A DNA stretch of 64,000 nucleotides from Alviniconcha marisindica (lineage: Eukaryota; Mollusca; Gastropoda; Provannidae), in NCBI GenBank assembly GCA_018857735.1, contig JABMCL010002919.1, forward strand, positions 345,001 through 409,000, written 5' to 3'. The translations under genes and the position numbers were made by a program. Numbering within the stretch: position 1 is the stretch's first letter; each line of letters opens with the position of its first letter. The notes under the pieces are model-generated. The model was not told where the DNA came from, did no database searches, and worked only from the letters and a program-made list of their open reading frames with translations. Shown piece after piece: positions 36,888 through 49,605 of the stretch.

Positions 36888-37150
36888 GTTAATTAGCGCT
36901 CGAAATACATAACACAAATTTTATACAGCAACAAAGACCTAGTTTATTGTAAGCACCATCACAATATTGCCGCTGTAAATTTCACAATAACTAGAGAGGA
37001 AAAAAACCATGGAGAAAAAAAAAAGAAAAAAAAAAAGGTAAAGTTTATGTACCTTACAAGTATTTACACGCATGCCATGTGAGAGTCACCATAGGCAACT
37101 CAGGTCTTTGTTGTTGTACTTGTGTTACATATTTCGAACACTAATTAACT
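36888..37150. mobile_element. foldback / MITE-like element with ~50-bp inverted arms
   Basis: Left arm 36,888-36,940 (gttaattagcgctcgaaata to caacaaagacct) is mirrored by right arm 37,101-37,150 (aggtctttgttgttg to atttcgaacactaattaac). The centre carries A-rich sequence and 'ggtaaagtttatgtacctta'. No coding capacity. Partial relatives lie at 6725, 15,600, 22,835, 28,318 and 62,770. Confidence 0.8.
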
Positions 37151-37624
37151 CCCTTGTTTGTTGATTTTAAAGACTTGACACTTGTATTACTATTTACTGT
37201 TAACTGTAAGTAAAAGTCAGCTATATGATGATCACTTGACATTTTGCCTGACGAGATTGAAAAACAAACTTCCAAGTTCCAGTTATGTTTGTTCACTTTT
37301 TTTTATATTTTTCTTGTTCTTGTTGTTTTCTCTGATTAGTAGTTTGATTGGATGACAAGTTTTCCAAAGATAGGACTTCTCAAAATTTCTTAGTCAAATG
37401 GATGATTGCAAAATTTGTAATACAGACTTGCCAAAACAAACAAACAAAATATATGAATTGAATGTTATGAAGTAGACTGGGTTTTTTTTGGTCAGTTTCT
37501 GTCTCTGTCGTCTGTCTCTGTCTCTGTTAATAAGGAGTTGTGTTCTTTTCTTTTCTTTTTGTAGCACCTCAGATTTACAAAATGACTAAATCTGTAACTT
37601 AGCTCAATAACTGCATTGGGTCAA

Positions 37625-37805
37625 TCATAGTTCAGGAGCTGTGTGAGAGTCGAGGTGGCCATCCTGGGCTGTCCGTCCTAACGAGCCTTCTGGCTTCCAT
37701 GGACGTAAAGATTTATTGAACCATGCTTCAGCATTGGTCTCAGCTTGTCCCTAATATGTCAGCCAACATCTGAGGACATTAAGCATCACTTCATCATCAT
37801 CATCG
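37625..37805 (+). mobile_element. dispersed repeat A, long copy
   Basis: About 180 bp, starting 'catagttcaggagctgtgtg' and ending 'ggacattaagcatcacttca' plus CAT repeats. The same unit lies inverted at 63,192-63,372 at roughly 90% identity by eye, and its 3' two-thirds at 62,370-62,480. No coding capacity or Pol III boxes were recognised. Confidence 0.85.
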
Positions 37806-38205
37806 TTGGGTCAAATAATATTGTGGGGGGAAGAAAGAGGGGAAAAAGTGGAGAAAAACAACAACAACTAAACAGCTGCTGTGTGAAGCCGTCGGTTTTA
37901 GTTTATTTGGATATATTTTATTAGAATTTTTACTAATACAATACAACCGATCTTTAAAAAAACACAGAAGAGCAAGCAAAGGTCGTCATGTTTAAGGAGG
38001 GGTGGTCCTTGATCCCAAGAGGTTTCCCCAAAAATGATCTGTAAAGAGAAATGGCCTCAAGGGGATGGTCTCTCATCAGATGTATTAAATTCAACTGTAC
38101 AGTATGTATTTTCACCTTAATACTACATGATCCGTATAGTGTGTTTGTTTGAACTGTTCTTTTGTATTTTAATTTTAATTTTGTAGTCTAAATTCTGTTC
38201 TTCAG

Positions 38206-38440
38206 AGAAGGCATGTGGTTTGTGATGGAAAGCGCACAGACCAACTACGAGTTGTCAGATCGTCTGATTCGCGCCATCAGCAACCTCCGAACCTTCTCCA
38301 CTGTCAACGATGACATTGAGCAGCTTCTTGAGTCTGGTGCTGATGTGAATCGCTTGCATGGCACACTCCTCCCACTACAGTGTGCTTGCATGGTCAGCGA
38401 TGCTTACTGTTTGCAGCTTCTGCTAGAAAAAGGAGCCTTG
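38206..38440 (+). CDS. ASB8: ASB8 coding exon 1
   Basis: Coding starts at 38,213; an acceptor TTCTTCAG at 38,198-38,205 implies a non-coding 5' exon upstream. Ends GCCTTG|GTATGT in phase 0, after the ankyrin unit ending LLLEKGAL. The frame continues to 38,797 only as intron read-through. Confidence 0.92.
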
Positions 38441-38600
38441 GTATGTCTACAATTATGTGCTGTGGTTTACATGGTGTTTGCTTTGAAATTTAACCATTTA
38501 ACCATCCTTTTACTGTTTTTATTTAAAGGCCTTTCTTTTCCTTCCTCTATAAGGTTTTCAGCTGACAAATACTTAAACAGCTTGTTCCATATGTTTTATT

Positions 38601-38639
<39 letters not shown>

Positions 38640-39430
38640 TGTACATAGTGATGTGTTGGTGGGGAGGTGTGGGATGTTTCTGTACTTGTGTCAGTCACAC
38701 AGTATGTTTTCCTGTTTTTTGTAATGCTTTGAGGACTAATTCAGATCTCAAATCTCAAACTATCAGTAAAACATGGTTTATAAAGTGTCTTGTATAATTA
38801 GTTACAGTGAGATTTTCTCACACTTTAACAAAGCCTGATTTGTGATTATTATTATTATTTAGATTTTTTTTTTAATGTTTTGGTGAAATGACTGTGCCTA
38901 GTGTTAGTAATGTAAATCATAATATTGGTACTGTCTTAGCAGAAATTTCAAAGGTGGCATTTTCAAGACCAGTGTTTTGTAATTAGTTGTTTAAAATTCT
39001 GCTTGTGGATTTCATGCCAGTTTCAGTGAGTTTATATAATTACTATAGGTAGTTTCCTTGAAATAGCCATCATCATTACAAAAATTCTACAACTTGAGCT
39101 GAAGTCAAGATATTCTTTAATACTAGTCTGGCATTGTTTTGTCTTGAAAGAAAGAAACTTTGAAGATGTAGTACATTTAATAAAACTAATATTGAAAGTA
39201 AAGATACATGTATATTATATGTCCAAAATATTTGTTCTTGGTCAATAGTCAGTATGTTGCCTTACTCTTAGAGTCTTAGTTAATGTGACCATTTATATTA
39301 TATATTATGACTGTTGATGCTATAATAATGTTCACACAATATTATGGGGGGAAAAGCATTCTGGACCTGTCTGTGCATGTGAGTGTGTGTGTGTGTGTTG
39401 TGTGTGGTGTGTGTGTGTGTGTGTGTGTGT

Positions 39431-39513
<83 letters not shown>

Positions 39514-40250
39514 CACAGTCCAGTAATATTTACTGGAAATCATCATCATCACCACCCTTACCATCACCATCATTGCAACACAAACTCAGTCATTCTGACT
39601 TGTATCATGGGCAGGTGAATGCAGTGGATGGATATGGACGGGCCGCCCTACATTATGCAGCTGAGCGAGATGTTTACTGCGTGGAGGTCTTGCTTCAGCA
39701 TGGCGCCCAAGTGAATGCCTGTGATGGGAACAATGACACACCTCTGCACTGGGCTGCCCACAAGAACAATGCGGAGTGCGTCAAGATGCTCCTGCGGCAC
39801 GGAGCTCACGTGGATGCTGCAGACTACAACCAGGACACGCCACTGAGCTGGGCAGCCCGCCGAGGCAACCTGGAGGTCATCCAGATCCTCTTGGACTACA
39901 ATGCCGATGCCTCTCATCGCAATGCGAAAGGTTACACGCCGCTGATGAGAGCTGCCGCCATTGTGGCAAGCGGTCTGGAAACGGCGGTGGATGACGCCTG
40001 CCTCGATCTGCTGATCCGGGCTTCAGGGCAGTTTGACGCTCGCAATAATTCCGGTGAGCTGGTGTCGGAGCTGGCTCGAGACAACAAAGTGCGAGAGACT
40101 CTGCTTCCCTTGTGCAGCAACCCCTTGCGACTGTCCGGCCTGTGTCGGGCCAAAATACGCCGCTGTCTGGGGCCCTGCTACATGCCCAACGTGGTGCCCA
40201 GGTTGCCCATACCCCAGCAGATGCATCAGTTTGTGATGCTCAACACATAA
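38213..40250 (+). CDS. ASB8: ASB8: ankyrin repeat and SOCS box protein 8, two coding exons, 287 aa
   Basis: ASB proteins are substrate receptors of Elongin B/C-Cullin-5 ubiquitin ligases: ankyrin repeats bind the target and the SOCS box binds the ligase. Joining 38,213-38,440 to 39,615-40,250 gives 287 residues, against 288 in human ASB8. The start MWFVMES aligns with ASB8's MW-x2-MxS; a purine lies at -3. Ankyrin units lie at about 48-80, 82-113, 115-146, 148-179 and a divergent fifth at 181-225, with TPLHWAA and TPLSWAA turns. The C-terminal SOCS box (about 246-287) has the BC-box core LSGLCRAKIRRCLG and an LPIP in place of the Cul5-box LPLP. The substrate is not deducible. It is divergent from PITRM1. 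Confidence 0.95.
38600..38640. repeat. (TA)n microsatellite in the ASB8 intron
   Basis: About 30 bp of AT repeat inside the intron. The remaining intron to 39,380 is AT-rich with nothing recognised. Confidence 0.9.
39380..39512. repeat. (GT)n-(CT)n compound microsatellite
   Basis: GT run then about 80 bp of CT. It reads in frame with ASB8 exon 2 as CVCV...SLSL, which makes a false 287-residue open frame from 39,387; the true exon starts at 39,615. Confidence 0.97.
39615..40250 (+). CDS. ASB8: ASB8 coding exon 2
   Basis: Acceptor ATGGGCAG, then VNAVDGYGRAALHYAAERDV through to QQMHQFVMLNT and TAA at 40,248. Splice phase 0 restores the ankyrin unit '...EKGAL|VNAVDG'. GC content is clearly above the flanks. 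Confidence 0.95.
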   Translation: MNAVDGYGRAALHYAAERDVYCVEVLLQHGAQVNACDGNNDTPLHWAAHKNNAECVKMLLRHGAHVDAADYNQDTPLSWAARRGNLEVIQILLDYNADASHRNAKGYTPLMRAAAIVASGLETAVDDACLDLLIRASGQFDARNNSGELVSELARDNKVRETLLPLCSNPLRLSGLCRAKIRRCLGPCYMPNVVPRLPIPQQMHQFVMLNT

Positions 40251-41480
40251 CTGCGGGAGCAGTGTAAGAAGTTATGTTGCATCAGCATAACATGTAAGGT
40301 TACTTGGTCAAAACAGCCATCATCACACCCAGGAGAAAAGAAAGGAAAAAAAGGAGAGAAAAAAATCTGATTTCAAAGCTGTTTTGTTGTGTGTACTCTC
40401 CAAGCAGCAACTACAGGCCTACCCTTCTTTGCCTAGCTGTCACTGTTGGTTACATCATGACCACTTCCAGAGCTGGGCAGTAACTGTTGACAAAATGCCC
40501 CTTGCCACAGGCATTTCATGATAAAGTAGATAGCCTGGTTGTCAACAAACTAACTCCACAGAAAGGTTGCATGCAAAGCATATTAAAAGACAAATCTAAC
40601 TCATTTAAAAGCTGGTTAGGTGTACCAGTAGTAATTGTTCAGCTGATGTTAAAAGTTGAAGAAAAAAAAAGTGTCACTTTGTAGAAAGCTCAAAATATTT
40701 GGTTATGGCCACAGTAGTAATTATTCAGCTGGTGGTAGGAGTTGGAAAAAAGTGTGTCACTTTGTAGAAAGCTCAAAATATTTGGTTACGGCCACAGTAG
40801 TAATTATTCAGCGGGTGGTAGGAGTTGAAAAACAAAGTGTCACTTTGTAGAAAGCTCGAAATATTGAGTATACTCCACGAGACCCTCAAGACACCAATTT
40901 AGTGTCCATCCTTTTCAGTTCTAGTGCATACGGGATACACATGTGTATGTGTGTTGACGGGAGCCCAGAACCAACTAACTGCAGCAGGGCTGGAAGGGGG
41001 ATAAGGCCAGCAGTTTCTGTGTGGAGTGTGTGTTGTTGAGTTTCTGCAGCAGACAGAAGGTCTCTCATTTATGATCATAATACAGGAATAGACCAGGACC
41101 TCATCGCATGAGGAATAGACCATGACCTCAGCCCATGTTTCTCTGCTGCGTGTGAAAAGGTGGAGCATGAGCTCGCCAGACATGAGCCTACTTGACAAAT
41201 TGCTTGCTGAACAAAAGCTCACTGCAAAAAGTGAAAGGAAGCTGGGAGTTCGCCTGCTTGAAGATTTGCGGTGTTTTCTCTCTGTACGCGTGTCGTAACT
41301 CTTTGATGTTGTTGAGTGTTTCATGTTTGGTTCAAATATGTATGCAGGCTCATACATGTGAAGCAGATAATAGCAGGCCATACTACTATCACTAGTGATA
41401 CTGTTCAGACTTTCACACAGGTGCCAGCGTCATGTGTGTGTTTTTTTTAAATAAACTTACAGAGTTCTTAGCTAAAGGTT
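40251..41480 (+). other. ASB8 3' UTR (putative)
   Basis: No other gene seen. It contains the triplicated repeat at 40,625-40,865. An AATAAA at 41,450-41,455 is a plausible polyadenylation signal about 1.2 kb past the stop. The true end is not known. Confidence 0.5.
40625..40865. repeat. ~80-bp tandem array, 3 copies
   Basis: Units share 'agtgtcactttgtagaaagc', 'tcaaaatatttggtta.ggc' and 'cacagtagtaattattcagc'. It lies in the presumed ASB8 3' UTR. Confidence 0.93.
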
Positions 41481-41860
41481 CCCACGAAAATGTGCTTTTT
41501 GAATGCTTGTGGGTAATCATGATAAAAGAACAGTAGGCGTTTGTTTCTAGACATTGCTTATTGTGGAGAAAGAACTTGTGTTATATATATATATGTGCTT
41601 GCATGTGAGTTATTAATATAGATCATGTCATGTGCATTACAAGCTCATGGAAAGCACAATAACTTGATAGTTTAGCTGTTGCAAATAACCATTTTCCTCA
41701 CAGCAGCAAGAACAAAGGCCATCGTTGTTGTGACCACCCACATAAACCACTGATGTTGTCCCATGCATGGATGCTATGTGTATCAAGTAAGATGTGACCT
41801 GCACTGATAGAAGGGGGACAAAGTGTTAATTTGGGAATTCTGAATTATTGACACCAGCAG

Positions 41861-42060
41861 GGGTGGGAACGTAGCTCAGTTGCTGAGCATCAGGTCTAGC
41901 ACGTTGTTGGCGCAGGTCCCACTCCTCGGTCTGGGGGGGGCAAGGGATTCTTCTGCTAGGGTCAGCTGTCAGTGCAGACTCCCTTACAGTCTTTGAACAG
42001 CCCCAGAGTGCAGTGGCGTGCATCAACATCTCTGTGCACATTAAAAATCAAAATCCCAAG
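41861..42060 (+). mobile_element. tRNA-derived SINE, family 2
   Basis: Head 'gtgggaacgtagctcagttg' plus 'ctgagca' is a clear tRNA A-box region; a weaker B box ('cgcaggtcccactcc') follows. The body ends 'catcaacatctctgtgcaca' and 'ttaaaaatcaaaatccc'. A headless copy lies at 9,330-9,475. Confidence 0.75.
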
Positions 42061-42204
42061 CATAGCTAGGCATGCCACTGTTAGCATAAATCTATTTCAT
42101 GAAAATACTGCATGAAGTCAACCCTCAGAAGATAGAATGCAGCAATCCAATTGGCAAGTGAGCCATGCTGTGCTTTGGTCTGTGTGTGTCCATATAGCTC
42201 TGTA

Positions 42205-42440
42205 TATCATGTATGCATATATATATATGTTATCAAATGTGTGTGTTTGTGAGAGGGAGAGAGAGTGTGTGTGCGTGGGGGGGGGGTACATGTATGGAAA
42301 TTTCAGTGCTGCTTTGCATATTTTGATGTTTTGTCCATGTAGATCTATATATATGTTATCAAATGTGCATATTTGTGTAAGAGGGAGTGTGTGTGTGTTG
42401 CATGTATGGAACGTTCAGTGCTGCTTTGCATGTTTTGTAA
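42205..42440. repeat. ~135-bp tandem duplication
   Basis: Copies share 'atatatatgttatcaaatgt', a GAGAG/GT stretch and 'gtatggaa..ttcagtgctg' followed by 'ctttgcat'. The open frame across it is an artefact. Confidence 0.85.
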
Positions 42441-44070
42441 TTGCCGCTGCTGCCTGTTTTTGTGTAGTTTACATGTGACCTGTGTGTGCACAATGTTTGA
42501 AACAAACATAAAATATGCCAGTATTGCAACACCTGAAATATTCAGTCAGTGAACTTTTTTGCCGGCCTTGTCATGTTTGATGTCAGTTTTCACACAGTGA
42601 GCTTATAGGTTGGGTGAGCTTTTGTCTGGTGAGCTTTTGTGTGTATTCAATGTGAAGCATATACCTGCAACACAATGTTTACACACCTCACTCCCACATG
42701 ACTTAAGTGAGGTTACCCTGTATTATAAACAAACCTGCGCGTACTTGATTTAAAAAGAGGCCATGAAAGTCTGCTTATTTTGGATAAAATAGATTCTCAA
42801 CATTTTCTTGATTTTGATTTATTTTAAATTAACAGTGAATCATTTCAAATTGTTTGCTATGGCCAGTTGGCGTCTCCCTGATCTTCTTCACAATAGTGCA
42901 GAAACTTTGTTTGTAGAGGAACATAACACAGTGTGTTCAGTTTCACCAGTGGCTTTCCCTGGCTGTATTGTACAACCTAAGCTGCTGTAAAAAGTGTAAG
43001 CTCACATGATTGTTTTAGTGATCAGCAGTGAGGTATGATGCTTATGTGTTCTGCTTCCCAATATGCTTGCACTGCTGTCATGGAGTAGTTGGATCTTTGA
43101 CTTGCAGGTTGGAGAAGGAAAACAAACAAGAAAAAAGTTTATGTGAAAGTCTGCTTCTAAACACTTGCAAGTAGGTGGGTCTGTTTCAGAACTCGGGGGG
43201 CAAAGGTCCCACTGGTATCATTCAGCTTATGTGAAAGTCTGCTTCTTCTAAACTTTGCAAGTAGGTGGGTCTGTTTCAAAACTTGGGGGGCAAAGGTCCC
43301 ACTTATATCATTTAGATAGGTCATTTCAAAGGTAAGGGGCCAAATTAGAGGCACCACGTGTTTCATTCAGAATGATACAAATGTCAAAGGCCAGCTGAAA
43401 TCATTGTAACTGGGAATAAATGAATGTAATGTGTACCAGATGATTCACTGTGGGGGAAAAAAATCACATATATATATATTTATGCATGTGCATGCAATGA
43501 GTTACCCACAGACGAGTAAAAGAATTGTTTTTAATTCTGCTGGGAGTCCTCAAGCACTGGTATGGGTCAACGTTGCTTGCATGATTCCAGGATGGGAAGG
43601 GTTCAGATAGTCTTGACTCAGATTGTTTAAAGACTGTACTTTAGAGCTGTTTAGAAGAAAAATCTAACAATCATCCCATTCCAAATAATGCAGGAAAGTG
43701 ATGTTGTTTGACCCTGCTATAAATGTTAGTCAGTGGATGTCATTATATATATTATATATATATATATATATATACTTAAATGTCAAATTTCCTGACTGAC
43801 CAATCTTAGATCAAGATTTCACTCAGGGATTCCCAGGACTGTCACCTTTGCCTGCAAGAGTGCTAACAGAATTTTAGTGTAAAACAATCACCTGTTCAAA
43901 AAACAAAAAACAAAAACACAAATGATTTATTTAGTTTATGCAGTTAAAATGAGTAATCATTTTTCGGACAGTTTACCTAGTGAATTTGTGTTTTGGTTTT
44001 ACATTGTTTTTTCAGACACTAAGTAAACCTTCATGTCAGCTACAAAATGTAACATACATGTGTGTGTGTT
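42441..44070. other. convergent intergenic stretch with an 88-bp duplication
   Basis: AT-rich, no gene recognised. At 43,139-43,313 two copies share 'ttatgtgaaagtctgcttct', 'gcaagtaggtgggtctgttt' and 'ggggggcaaaggtcccac'. (TA)n tracts lie near 43,470 and 43,745. Confidence 0.7.
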
Positions 44071-44122
44071 TGCTTGCATGTGTGTGTGTGTGTGTGTGTG
44101 TGTTGTGTGTGTGTGTGTGTGT

Positions 44123-44153
<31 letters not shown>

Positions 44154-44612
44154 CAAGTGAGTGTGTGTGTGTGCCCAGAATTGAGTTGCAATACACTGAA
44201 ATTCAGGGAAGCACTCTAATCAGAAACTTAAATGCACCAGTTGTTCAACAAGATGACTGATACTGCAGAGTGCAAGAATCTGTTTCTCCATGGCATACTT
44301 TTCCCCTTTAAGTATGTCTATACAGTTAACTCGATGTTGGAACACTTCATCAGCATTAACCCCTCAACTGCCTCTAGGATGTTCTATGGCATCCTGAGCA
44401 AACTGTTTTTCCATAAATATGCTTAAAGGGTGCCACATGTCTTGCTTGAGCTCTCCATGCTTTCTTATACATGAGGCAGACTTGAGCAAAATAGCATTTC
44501 TGGATAACTGACACTCTCTTAGTCTTATAGACTATAAAAAAAGTTACACCACCAGGACATGTCGTTTTTTTGCAAGGAAGGGGTTAATGTAATCATCAGA
44601 TTCATGCCATTT

Positions 44613-44646
<34 letters not shown>

Positions 44647-47600
44647 CTGTTTTAAATATTTGAAACCCAAAAGAAAATTTCAGTGTTGGAGTTGATTTTG
44701 TTACAATTTTATTACTACTACATTTTCGGTTGTGGGTGCATTTCTAATTTTATATGACCTGTAACTGGAACCAAGCATTTTGAATATGGACCTTGTTTGC
44801 TGACCATTATATGGAAAACAAAAAGGTGAAGGTGAAAGGTAAAAAAAAAAAGGTACTGGTGAAGGTTAGTTTGAAATGTTCACTTGGGATGTTTGTCATA
44901 CTCATGTTGTTTTTTCATGTGTGTGTGTGTGTTGTTTTGTTTTTGTCTTTGTTTCATTTACAAACATAATTTCAAGTTCTTGGACTATAACTTGTATTAG
45001 GTTCATACATTAGTTGCTTTCTCAAAAATTAACGTTTGCTTCCCATCAGTTTTTTAAAATTTTTAAACCCAAGGAAAGCGCAACATTTTAGAGAAGATAC
45101 CTCCAAGTCTGAATACCAAAACTGAAAACTGCATATAGTGTCTTATTTACTCCCCCCCCCCCCCCCCCCCATCCACACACATACTCCCCTAATACCTTCT
45201 CTGAACAGCATTATCTTCTATTTAAAGCAGTTGGCTGCCTGATGAGAAGAAGCCTTAAATGTTTGCTTTCCCCCATAATCAAGTTCGATGGGTTTTTTAT
45301 GTTGAACTGGTCTAACTTTGGCTTCACTGCTGTTGGTTTTAAGCATTATTATATATATTTATTATATATTTTTCAGAACAGAGTTACTGCTGTAGAATAT
45401 GACCTGAGGTGACCCCAAGCTGTTGATGGGACATTAAAATCCAAGAACTATGATTCATTGATTGATCCCGTAATGTATTATTTGTAGTGGATGGTTGCGA
45501 TTATGTGCAATTGTGTGCTTAGGTGTGTGTGTGTGATTACATTGTGTGTGTGATTACATTGTGTGTGTGTGATATGAAATGTGCATATCTGTAGGCCTTT
45601 GTAAGCACTCCAGGCTCTTAGTCTTACAAGGTGGGGTGACCTAAATAAGCTATTATTATTCTCTTTGGAGTATTTTTTTAATGGATGAATAGTTTGAGTG
45701 AGCTGTCTTTTCAGACTTTGGTAGTTTTAAGCATGTGATTGTTCTGTTTTGTACTGTTGTGCACACTTTTCACATGATCTACAAGACCCCCCCCCCCCCC
45801 CCCATTTTTTTTTTTTTTTTTAAATCTACAAAATAAATTGAAGTAACAAGGGGGAGGGAGGTCATTTTTTGTTGTTGCTGTAATTATGACATTTAGTAAC
45901 TGCACAGTATGCCAACTGACATTATGTGGCCAGTCAAGGATGGTATATGAGCAGGACATTACGCCAAAAGCCAAACTATATGCCAATAAGACCTCAAGCC
46001 TTTGCCGATGCACGTTATGCGAACACCTAGAATTTTAAAAAGCAGCTCACCTATGTTATGTTTTTTCACATAGCAGTAGACTGCATGGTTCCGACTAGTT
46101 TATGCTGTGATTGAAATGCCTGTGTAATTGTGTTATTGTGCATGCTAGCTAGCAATATTTTATGTCTTATGTCATTTCAAAATGATAAAGATATGTTGTA
46201 TGGATGTGCAAGCTTGCATGCATATGTGCATGACAAGTATATATCCATATACACCATATGTTTTGTTTTAAATACAGGTGTCTGTATTTGCCCCCCCCCC
46301 CCCCCCCCCATAAAAATAAATAATCGGAAACAGTTGAGTGCTAATGTTCTGAAATCAGATCAAAACACACAAAAGATTTGTTTTAAATAATAATGGGTAC
46401 TTAGAGCATCTTACCTGCACAGGTCCTAAGTGCTTACGCATTCTTTAAATGTACACATTTTCAAGATTCAGTGCATTACACACACACACACAGACACAGA
46501 CACACACAGACACACACACACACACACAGAGTTGTGTATCAGGGCAATGGAACTGAGGAAAATATTTTTTAATAAGAGAAAGGTTTTCAAAGAAGATGTA
46601 AAAGAGATGACAGAGGTAGAATGGCTGACAGAAACGGGGAGCTGGTTCCTGATAGCTGGAGCCTGGTAAAAGAAAGAGCGCTGACAACTGGATTTTTGGG
46701 TTGTTGTTGTTGTTGCATGGATGGTATTCTGAGCACTTTGGTGTTTGTAAAAACAAACAAAAACACACAGGTTTTAACAGGACAACACTTAACATGCACA
46801 AATGTTCAGGGTACACCCCTTCTTCAAGCATTGGTGTTGGAGTGTGTCCAACCCCCTCCAAAAATGTTGGCATAACATGTCTGCATATTTTGTCAGCATG
46901 TCATCCATTAGCATGAAGTCCATTGGCACATCATCTGCAAACAATATTCCAGTCATGGTAGAGTGTTCTGGTCCTGATGATAGAAGATTCTGGACCAGTT
47001 CTCAGGGATGCGCCTCACTTTGAATTCAACCTCCTTGCAACTGTTTTCAGTGTCGGTCAAGTCCAAGTTGTAATCATCCAGCTGATTTCTTGTGTCAACA
47101 GCAACTTAAAGTGACTGTGTATGCTGTACCGTGTAATGATACTCTGGTCAGCAGACATGACAGTCACACAACTGTCAATTCTACCAAACGTCAACATTGG
47201 CATCTTCTGATGCAAGTTCTGTGATATCTTTCAAACTTTACATCAAATGTGTTAAAGGAACTAGCCTTCTCAGATTTGGCGAATTTTTTTACTTTTGGTA
47301 TGAATTTATGTCAGTCACGATTTGTCTGTTGCATTATGTTTTTATCTGGCAACTAATTTTACCCCCAAAATTATCAGTCATGAGTTAAAAACATAGACTG
47401 GGGAAAAGACCAACAGACCACACCTTTGGGGAAAAACCCAATAGACCACACCTTTTCTTGTGGCCATACATTTTTTTCTACAATGCTGCAGTGTCATTAA
47501 AAGTTCATCCCACAGAAATGAGCAGTACCAAAAATGATTGCAGTCTACATGCATTTCTTCCATGACCTGTATGCAGAACTGAGAGCTTCCTGATGTTCTA

Positions 47601-49600
47601 TCCATGATGCCAAAGACATTATGGCGACACCAATATGAATCATGGGAAAGTAGTGCACAGTGTGGTAATGAGCCTGTAAAACAAGTGTTAGTGATGGTGT
47701 CCAGAAGTGTCACTTTATAAAATCAATGTGAAATCAGCAGCACAGTGGATTGAACTGTGGATTATGTTCTTTTTACTTTTAACCTGATCCAAGCACAGGA
47801 GTTATACCTGCAAAGGAGTTCCTTTAACAAGTGTTACATGATCACACCATGTTTGGTCACTTTTACCAGTTTCAAGATCACAGCAGTGAAATATGAAACT
47901 AAAGCGTAAAGGTTGCATTAAAAACAAAAAAGTTTTACATAAGCTCTTGTGTGATTCAGATGGACAAATAGTAATTTTGCTTTGTATACTTTACTGAACT
48001 TTTTCAGAAAGCAAAAACTCATTTTCATTTGTTGCTTTTAGCTGGTAGTGTAATAAGATTTCTTTGGACCAAGGAGTGTTCCAGATGTTATTGTTATGTG
48101 TTTTTGAACAGGCTAGCACCAGTTTCTTTGACAGCACTCTTTTATTTAACTAATCAAAGCATCAACACAGGCATACATACACCTTTGATGCACACACCTT
48201 TGTGCACGTTCCAGTCTGTGTCAACGTTGAAGTCATTTCTTTGTGTTCATGAGACATGAGGTGCTGTGTTTGTTTGGAGATCATTTTTGTTGAGAGTGTG
48301 ACATGTGAAGAAGAGGTACATGCTCAGATGTTTCAGTGTTTTATGTGTATGGTGTTGATGATTAAATAATAGACCGTTTTTGTTCTTCCTCTGTTTGTTC
48401 ATGTGTACAGGCAAGTACTGTCAGCATCAGTCACAGTTTGCACTTAAAAAATGTGATTTAAAAAAAAGGGAAAGTCAATATGTCAAGCAGGCCTCTTTTC
48501 TTTATTTACACAATGATGTACCCATTCACCCATTGGTTTATTGTTGATGCTTCTTTTTTTTAACCAGTTGTACAGTACATTGCAGGACTTACAGTAGACG
48601 TATCACTGTATGATCTAAAAAAAAAACCCAGTACATTTGCACTAATAAAAAAAATAAACAATCCAGGCATTGCTTCTGACAAACATACGAGTCCCTGCAT
48701 TTGTTCAAACTTTTTCCTTTCTTTCTTTCTATGTCTTAAACATATCAAACAAACTTCAACAAAAAATGAAAATCACAGGGGTGCATTCGCATAAAATTAA
48801 AATGCTGTAAAATACCGTATAGTTATCTGAACGCCAAATTCAGAATTAAATGTACCCAAGGCATCTTTCACAGCCTTGAAGTAGGGCACTAAAAGATAAA
48901 TGGAGGAACAAACAAACCAAACAGATTGAGGAATGAGAGGGGGCAAGTTTTAAGCCTCAGCCTGACAGGAAAAAACAGAGCAAGCACTTCACTCCTGGTC
49001 ACTTTTCACAGTGCAACCCTGGAAGCGCCCAGCCTTCCACTCTCACTCCCAAAAAGAAATGGAAATTTAATGCACTGACCTGTTCGCATTCAATCTGGAA
49101 GCTAATCTCTGTCACAATTTTTTTTTTGACCAAGACTTTCAGTTCTGTCACACACAGAAGGGGAAAGAGCGCTTAGGGCATTGGTGAGCACATGATAAAT
49201 GTACATTATCATTATTATAAAGAGAGAACCTGAACTAGAAGCACCTTTAAAACCTGGTAAAACAGACTAAATAGTATTTCGTTACATCTCTCCTGTTATG
49301 TAAACACTCAAGCTAAACCTTCGCAAGGAGGAATATGGATACACGAGTTTTATTTCTGACCACCCACTAAACCTCAGGGATTCCATAAGAGCCAGGTGAG
49401 ACTTTGCATGTGCAACCATTACCTGTAACCTGTACAAACTGGTGTCTACATGCCATCTCAACATCATCCATGTGCATGCAAGATCTCACACATGCATACA
49501 TACGTATGCAGATGCAAGGCCCTGTGGAGACATGGACAACATGCAGTGTCTCCCCAAATAACGGCAGCTGACTTCAGAGAAACGACAGCAGACAGTACAT
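44071..49600. other. convergent intergenic stretch, microsatellites only
   Basis: GT tracts at 44,075-44,173 and 44,615-44,644; poly-C runs at 45,152, 45,787 and 46,290; AC tract at 46,478-46,528; a retroposon tail at 49,155-49,225 matching 5,485-5,600. Short open frames have no family I recognise. No exon-like block was found on either strand. Confidence 0.6.
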
Positions 49601-49605
49601 TTATT
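49600..49605 (-). terminator. candidate ZC3H15 polyadenylation signal
   Basis: TTTATT on the plus strand gives AATAAA in the ZC3H15 sense, about 0.7 kb past its stop codon. Another lies near 48,500. No transcript evidence. Confidence 0.3.

Larger units (their letters stand above)
33770..38200. other. divergent intergenic region between PITRM1 and ASB8
   Basis: AT-rich, with both promoters expected here. Visible content: a tandem array (33,955-34,410), a (TA)n tract (36,270-36,317), the foldback element at 36,888-37,150 and dispersed repeat A at 37,625-37,805. I recognise no further gene. The ASB8 5' UTR exon is not placed. Confidence 0.6.

Noticed and set aside
41861..41935. Genuine tRNA gene
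   Set aside because: The A-box region is good, but the B box and acceptor stem are degraded, and a copy of the downstream body occurs elsewhere without the head; a SINE fits better.
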